Source: Carettochelys insculpta (Eukaryota > Chordata > Testudines > Carettochelyidae). From it: a stretch of DNA of 64,000 nucleotides. Below the pieces are notes generated by a model that ran no database searches, was not told the origin of the DNA, and saw nothing but the letters and a program-made list of their open reading frames with translations. The position numbers and the translations under genes are program-made. Numbering within the stretch: the first letter of the stretch is position 1; every line of letters starts with the position of its first letter. The stretch is from contig NC_134138.1 of assembly GCF_033958435.1 (NCBI RefSeq), positions 191,987,298 through 192,051,297 on the forward strand, read 5' to 3'. Below, one piece after another: positions 57,562 through 64,000 of this stretch.

Positions 57562-58347
57562 CAGAGGCTGTCAACCTGGGGGCCCAGATGTGCATGGGGC
57601 TCTTTAAGAAGCCACTTGCAGCCCTGAGTGCTGCCACCACTGACTCCTCTTGGGACTTCAGAGACTGCTTCTGCTTAAACAAAAAACAACCTAAATTCAT
57701 TTGCCCTCCATTAAACCAATGGAATTCGGGTTTTTTTGTTTAAGTGCTGGCAGCCACTGAAGCCGCTGAGCAGTGAGCTGTGTCAGAGAGCCTGGGAGAA
57801 AAAAAACGAGGCAGGGCAAGGAGCCACCCATGCTGCAAGTAGGGGGAAGTCTAAGCCTGCAGGAGAGCTGGAGGTAGGAGCAGCTGAGCTTGCCCCAGCT
57901 GGAGCAGCACACCTCTGCTGAGAAGGGGGAGGAGGTTGCGGGGAGCAGTGGCAGGGGGAGGTGGGTGCAGCTGTGGAGGAGCTACATGCACTGAGTCAAG
58001 TTAATCCTGGGGGTGGTGGGAGGGGCAGAGGTTGGGGCTGAGGCAAGTGAATCCTGAGGATGTGGGCCGTTTGGAGCTGAGAGTGGGTTAAACCTGCGGG
58101 GGTGAGTTTTCAGGACCGGGGCTAAAGCATGGGGATGGGGCGGATTTGGGGGGTGAAGGGGGTTAAGCCTGGAGATGGGGGTAACGTAACTTTCTAAATG
58201 GTACAAATCATTATATGTGCACTGCTCTTAAAGTAGGGGTGACACAAAAGCCTGTCTCATTCATGTGCACTGCGGCTCTCGAAGCACTGATTTTGTAACT
58301 GACATTGAGAAAATGGCTCTTCTTGCTATTTCGGTTGCAGATCTCTG
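57562..58347. mobile_element. hAT-type MITE (786 bp)
   Basis: The ends CAGAGGCTGTCAACC and (reversed) CAGAGATCTGCAACC fit the CAGNGGTNNNCAACC form of hAT termini. The 8-mers ATCTCGGC (57554-57561) and GTCTCAGC (58348-58355) agree at six of eight positions, the TSD length of hAT. The interior is G-rich and non-coding. Confidence 0.75.
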
Positions 58348-58429
58348 GTCTCAGCAGCCTAACTGGCCAAACTTGCTGTGCCAGGACCCTTTCTTCTGCT
58401 TAATGGCTGCTTCCTTTGTTCCTCCTGAT

Positions 58430-58625
58430 GTGGTGAATTGATGAACAGAGCAATAGTGAGGGTGTTCGTCCCACATTTTTATGATTTTTAAGAACAAATT
58501 GGACACAACACCTATCCAACATAATTAAGCTGTACTCGGGCCTTCCCCAGCACAGGGGGCTTGGCTTGATGACTTGCTGAGGTGTCTTCCAGCCCAGCAT
58601 TTCTAGGATTCAGTGATTCTATATA
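58430..58625 (+). repeat. CR1-type LINE 3' end
   Basis: The plus strand ends GGCTTGGCTTGATGACTTGC, then TCTTCCAGCCCAGCATTTCT and the tail AGTGATTCTATA, the characteristic 3' end of CR1 with its ATTCTATG-like word. Confidence 0.75.
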
Positions 58626-61600
58626 AACACCATAGCTAGATACGCTCAGTCTCAGAGCTTGCTTTAGCATCTGTGCTCTCAAATCACTGCAGCCTGGCTT
58701 TTGTAAAGAGAACTCATGCCTCAGCAATTACTAGAATTGTTGAGGGAGACAGTAAGCATATGAATAAGGATGATCCAGTTAACACTGTGGCTAAAATAAA
58801 GGGGCCCGCTCTTTAACCCATTACATTCAATGGAAAAGCTCTCATTGATTTCATTGACTTTGGATCACTCACTAAATTTTATATCTATATTCACATTTCT
58901 TTGATCTGGAAATCAGATTGTAAAGCCCTAAGATCAGACTCGCTCATGAGGTTTCCAATATTTCCTGAATTCAAACAGTCTGGAAAAAAATAAAAGTTTT
59001 GTAATTTAACATACTAACTATTCATGGATTCTATTTTGTTTCTTAAAATACTATTTCAATAAACTTTAAAACAATATATTTCCCAGCCCAAGTTTTGATC
59101 TACAAAAAACATCTCTAACATGAAATTTCAAATACCCTGATTAAACAATAAATTGGAAGATAAATAATCAGTAAAACAATAAAACTCTAGCAAAAATCTA
59201 AGACAAAGGATCAGATTGATGAGGAGGGAGGATGACTGTACCAATATGCATCTGTGTCTTGACACAGACATAATGAAAACAATACGCTGAATTACAACTT
59301 TGAGTGACAGATGAAAATGAGACTATGAAAGTGATCACAAAACTTATACCTTACATCAGGGGATACAGAAACATTTATAATATCACATTGAGGTACTAAA
59401 CTGCCAAACGGAAAACTTATTTAGAAGCAGTGCAACAAAGATGCTAATTAAAAACAATCATGTTTGCAAGTATATTTTCTGAGCTGTTGTAACAAAAAAG
59501 TATAATGAACTTGCACTGATTTTTTTTGTTGTTTTTTTTTTTGCATTGCCGATGTCAGATTCATGTCATGCTGAATTTATTCACTACCCTTTTTAAAAAC
59601 AGAATTATACATTTTCCATGAAGGTAATTTATTTAAACACCACCCTAAGATGCAAAGTTTGCCCTGCAACTGCAAAGTTTCTTCGAAAATGTGTGAAATA
59701 ATGCATTAACATATGTATGAGGGAGAAAAATAACTCCAAATTTCCAGTGAAACACTAGAATAAATATCACAACATCTAAGCGCCCACAAAAGCTTGCTAA
59801 AGCCCCAGAAAGAGATCATTCCACCATCACTGGCACTCCTGTCAAGATACAGCCCGCTCTGATGCTGCTCAGCCTTATGCTAGGGAAAGGAAACCATCTC
59901 CCCAACAAGTATTTTGACCCAAAGGGGACCAAAAAGGGAAAGGGGGGAAAATGAGCAAAAGCAGGAAAGGAAGAAGCTAGAAAAATGGGCCTCTGTTAAG
60001 GCACTTAGAGCAAATCTGTTACATCTCTCACAGCTATAAGGAAAGCTCCCCTCCTTCACACAATGCAATTTTCATCCTGTCCACCACACTGCATGGTGCT
60101 TGCCCACTGATTTCGGTGCTGCCTCTCACTAACGAGGTGTAACTGTGATGACAGGAGAGAGAGAGAGAGCTCACTCTCTTTTTGGCATAGTGCATCTTCA
60201 CTAGATTCACTGCACCAGCACCAGCATGGCGCTGTAGTCTATGTACAATTGCCCTCAGAGTCAGAGAGTATGAAATACCATATGTAGTGATAGAATTCCA
60301 TGAAAAATATTACTCAGTCCAAAGATGGCTATTTGCTCAGAATTCTAGGCGGAGTCCCTGGTAAACAACAGAGAGAATGTGTGATTGAACCTGATCTGTG
60401 TAGAAAACTTTATTTGCAAGTTGTGTCTTTTAATAAATGCCTCCTGTTTAATGGACTTTACATCCAGAGGCACCACATATTTTTCCTCTGAACAGCAAAC
60501 CTAGAGGCCGGCTGATAAGTAGCAGATTACCCAGCTTTCCCCACAAGAGGCACTTACTATCCAAGTTAAAACTGGGAAGGAAAATGACCATCTTGTGACC
60601 TATGTTACCTAACCAGGAGCTTTAGCTGAGCATTCCAATGCTCAAAGAAGATTAGGGTTCATTTTAGTTAAAGGCATGGGCAAATTTTGTTGTGAGATTC
60701 TTCACCCTTCCTATTTTTGTAGTTCTCACTCTTGATTATAGAGGCTGAGTTTGTGTGTTTTTTTATGTTAAGATGACTATTTCTCTTGTTTTATACCAAA
60801 CTCCCCTGCTTTAAAGCACTTTTGTTGCAGTGTTGAGAGCTTAGGTTTGTTCTCAATGAAGTCAGTGAGTGTCTTACCATTGATTTCAATGACAGCAGAC
60901 AGAGACCCATACTGAACACTTGGAAAAATACTTTGTCAAACTATGAGGTGTCAAGCAACTCAATTCCCATTGACACCAACAGGAGTTCTCAGCATCTCAC
61001 AGGATGTAGTAGCAGTAAGCATCTTCTACTGCTACACCTTGCAGCACAGGCCATTGACAACCATCCCCCAATGTCCCCTGTCCTGGGTGATCTTTTCTAA
61101 CCAAGTATATCCCCTCTTTTTAGTCTGCCTTTAGGGCTCTACACCAGGTGTTTCTTGGCTGGCATAAATATCCACTACTTATCATTGTCCCAACCTCAGT
61201 CTACTTGTCTATGTCCTTAAACTGTGAGTTCCCTAGATGAAGGGTTGCCCTTTCTTGAATACCTAGGAACCACTTAGCATGTTGCAGGTGTGATCATAAA
61301 AGTTAATAATAAAAATAATAATAATAATAGCCTCACATTGAGTAGAAGTTCAAATTATGCTGGTACGATGACTTCCAAAGCAGCTTTCTTGTTTTTAAGT
61401 GTTCTCTTCACAGAGCTCTCAACCTCTGTTTTAACTTCACCGAAGGATTAGAAGATAGGTGGCTGGTATTTTGCAGCAAACAGGACTGCTAGGCTTTTTT
61501 GTCTTTCCTTTTTGGAAAAGAGGTGTTTTTGGACACAGATGTTGGTCATTTTATCATCACTATGAATCAATGCCATCAGTTAAAGCTAAGAGATATCTTT

Positions 61601-62457
61601 CTAGCAGCATGTAAGAAGCAGCTATGTTTTAAATCAATAAGTTAGCTCTGGCATTTATAAACACCCTCTAAAATCCAAACTTTGTTTAAAAACATTTAAT
61701 ACCATTTTGTGAAGATGGCTTGTCCTTTAAAATCTCTGTGCCCCTCTTGAGAACTCGTTCAATTTAACAGATTGCAGTTCCTGCTAGATTGCTCAAGAGG
61801 GGAAAAAAACTTTAAAAAAAGATTGATTTAATCTCACTGTAAATATTCTATTGTTATTGGTTCTATTGACCTTTTTGCCCCTTTTCTCTTTCCCATAATG
61901 ACATATAAGAGGCTCCCTTTTCAATGCAGAAATTGCTTTACTAATGAAAGCAACTGTGCAAGGCTAAAATAGACCTAGAGAAAAAAGAGAGAGGGTCCAC
62001 AGATTTTAAGTCCAGAGGGCACCTTCAGGATCACTTGCAAAACACAAGGCAATTAATCTCACCCAGTAATTTTTTGCATCAAGGGGCGGGCGTTGCTTCC
62101 AAAACAGTGCATGAGTACAGCTCAGGAGCAGAAAAGTAGAGTATATCAGCAAAGGGTGTCTGCACACCCAACGAGCTGTGCAGAGACCCATCAGACCCAT
62201 CTTACAGGAAGGTGGCATTTAGTACATTTAGAATAACCCAACTATTTGTCTATATACAATTAGAAACATCAGCCATAGAACTGAGAAGAACCATCTTGTA
62301 AAATCTGGCACAGGTCTATTACTTTAAGAGTAATAGGTGCCTAAAACCTTTTCTCTAAATTAGAAGAGTGCTTCAGCCTTTTGGAGCCTGCAGACATATG
62401 CTGCCCAGGAATCCTTCTAAACATTTGATTGTCCTGAACTCCGGACAGAGAGGAAGG
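58626..62457. other. No gene seen
   Basis: Mostly AT-rich sequence. It contains a short (GA)n at about 60154-60169 and (AAT)n at about 61303-61330. The open frames are short and lack domains. Confidence 0.5.
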
Positions 62458-62520
62458 ATGGTCCAGGGGTTAGGACTCTAGTCTGGGACATCGGTAGTCT
62501 CCAGTACCACTAGGAGTATG
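62458..62520 (+). repeat. tRNA-derived SINE head fragment
   Basis: ATGGTCCAGGGGTTAGGACT followed by CTAGTCTGGGA and a degenerate B-box-like CAGTACCACT looks like the 5' end of a tRNA-derived SINE. Confidence 0.45.
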
Positions 62521-62599
62521 TATCTCTATCTTGCAATTACAGGTGTGATTTGTAACTCAAGCAGGCATTCTCACACTAATTTTAGTCTTACTGGCTTGC

Positions 62600-62838
62600 T
62601 AAAAATAAAAATGATGCCTCAGAGGCACAGGCTTCAGCATGCAAGGCCACAGGTCCCCCAGAGTATGCATATGTATTGCTAGTCCATGCTGAAGTCTGTG
62701 CCGCCATTTGTTCACCACTATTTTTAGCTGTACTACCTCGATTAAGTCTAACATAGGTGTACAAGGTTACCTGGTGCACCTGTGCTAGTAACTAGGCTGC
62801 AATCATACCTCCAGCTGCAGTGTAGACCTACTCTCAGC
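62600..62838 (-). repeat. Possible Harbinger-like MITE fragment
   Basis: On the minus strand the sequence begins TAGGTCTACACTGCAGCTGG, like a GGGTATGTCTACAC-type terminus, followed by GAGGTATGATTGCAGC. The other end is not defined. Confidence 0.4.
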
Positions 62839-64000
62839 AGAAGTCTACTAAGCCTACCATGGGCTGCAAGAGAGATGCCATTAAAAATTTACCCCTGGAT
62901 GTACCAGTGTCTCACACTACAGTGAAGTAGAATTTGATAGGTATAAGACATAGTCTGTACACCTCCATGACACTGCCAGCACTTTTTATATAGCTAGGGC
63001 CCAAACTCTTCTGGATTTGTTATGCTGAGTTAGCTATCCAATGTATTTAGGCTGTCATCACTGCTTACAACTTTCCTTAAGCATTACAATAAAACTCTAA
63101 CTAGTTCAAACTACATTTAATGCCTTTGTGGACAGCACTGTGCGTCATTGCCATGCAAAAGACCAGAGTCTGACATTCTCGTTGTTCTGGGAGCAAAACA
63201 GTGATGGCACCTTCCATCTGTGCTGGAGGGTAAGCCAGTGCCTCAGCCTACAAGGAACTTCTTTAGATCTCACCAGGAGGCTTAGGCTCAATGGCACTGG
63301 AAACCAAGCATTCCTGACATGTGGGACTAGCTGGTGTTTGCTTTTTGCTAAGAATCAATCTCTTAGCTTCTGCGATCATAAATCTGGACCTCATCTGCTC
63401 AAAAAGATTCAAGATGAAACATGTATCGAAGGAGAGGAACTCAGCAACAGAATGTGTAAGCTTGCTTTTCTGAAACATAGGGTGACAAAGTCAAGTGACT
63501 CATTTGGCTAACAAGAAAGATGTTAAATTTCCTTGCTCTGTCTGTGGTGTAATAAGATAAGTGAAATATTTCCTTTGCTTCTGGTGTTAAAATGCTAGGT
63601 GGGTTTTCTAGGGGGTGGGAGACTTAGGACCGGGCATTGGGAGTCAGGGAGGGGGGAACTCAAGAGAGCCCAAGGCCAACCAGGGTTGTGCTACCTGGCT
63701 GGCAACTCCTTCCTGGGGAGAAGGGGGATGCCATGGCAGAGACTGCAGTGGCCAGTCCTGGCTGGGAGCTGCTTCTCAGGCAAGCCAGGGCTGCACTGCT
63801 CTGGAAGTTGTGTTCCCAGAGGGGCCATGGCAATCCCTGTGGGCCAGTAGGGCTTCCTCTGCCCCTCCCCCTAAGTCCAGTGGTGGGGCCGAGGGCTGGG
63901 GGGAGTGGTTTGGGCTGAGGTTTTGGGGCAGAAGGGCCACTTACCACTGGCTAGTGACCTGCAACATGCAGATCCCTGGCCCCAGCTGGAGATTCTCCAA
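62839..64000. other. No gene seen
   Basis: A 127-codon plus-strand frame (63128-63511) has no recognisable domain. A GC-rich stretch occupies about 63600-63980. Confidence 0.5.

Noticed and set aside
63128..63511. 127-codon frame as a possible host exon
   Set aside because: No recognisable domain, no clear splice sites and ordinary composition; not supportable from sequence alone.

Overview
The window looks like a repeat-rich, gene-poor stretch of an animal chromosome. It is most likely from a sauropsid, and turtle is my best guess. The reasons are CR1 LINE fragments with their typical 3' tails, Ty3/gypsy-type LTR retrotransposons, hAT remnants and several families of PIF/Harbinger DNA transposons, with no bacterial-style gene packing. 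The species call rests on recognising repeat families and was not searched. I found no convincing host protein-coding exon, tRNA or rRNA. Every recognisable coding segment belongs to a mobile element.

Left part (1-9.8 kb). A hAT transposase remnant lies in two opposite orientations (1-434 minus, 431-1017 plus). It is followed by a minus-strand gypsy fragment (about 1480-2600) with reverse transcriptase, protease and a gag zinc knuckle. A second, nearly complete minus-strand gypsy element occupies 3491-9756. It has a 3' LTR, a polypurine tract, and integrase, RNase H, RT, protease and a CCHC zinc knuckle, and it is flanked by a 4-bp CTAA repeat. Its protease is split by a 711-bp Harbinger MITE, and a 10-bp direct repeat brackets a foldback insertion farther upstream.

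Middle part (9.8-41 kb). A 2.2-kb Harbinger-like element with internal tandem repeats (10925-13086) comes first, then long anonymous stretches with scattered SINE and MITE pieces and a second 710-bp Harbinger MITE (19831-20540). The best preserved element is a 4626-bp two-gene Harbinger transposon (29296-33921). It has terminal inverted repeats, a 3-bp TSD, a plus-strand DDE transposase with one intron and a convergent minus-strand MYB/SANT-like gene. The two MITEs are internal-deletion derivatives of a close relative of this element. A solo-LTR-like element (36909-38331) carries another Harbinger-like MITE.

Right part (41-64 kb). Two more two-gene Harbinger copies lie at 41215-45006 (badly deleted, catalytic residues lost) and 51513-55341 (older, CpG-depleted, several stops). 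The latter sits inside a smaller MITE with a TAA TSD, which itself sits in a degenerate LINE. CR1 fragments, a hAT MITE with an 8-bp TSD (57562-58347) and mostly anonymous AT-rich sequence fill the rest.

The biological theme is three lineages of one transposon architecture. In each, the transposase and a MYB-like partner gene converge. They are preserved at three stages of decay and come with their non-autonomous offspring.
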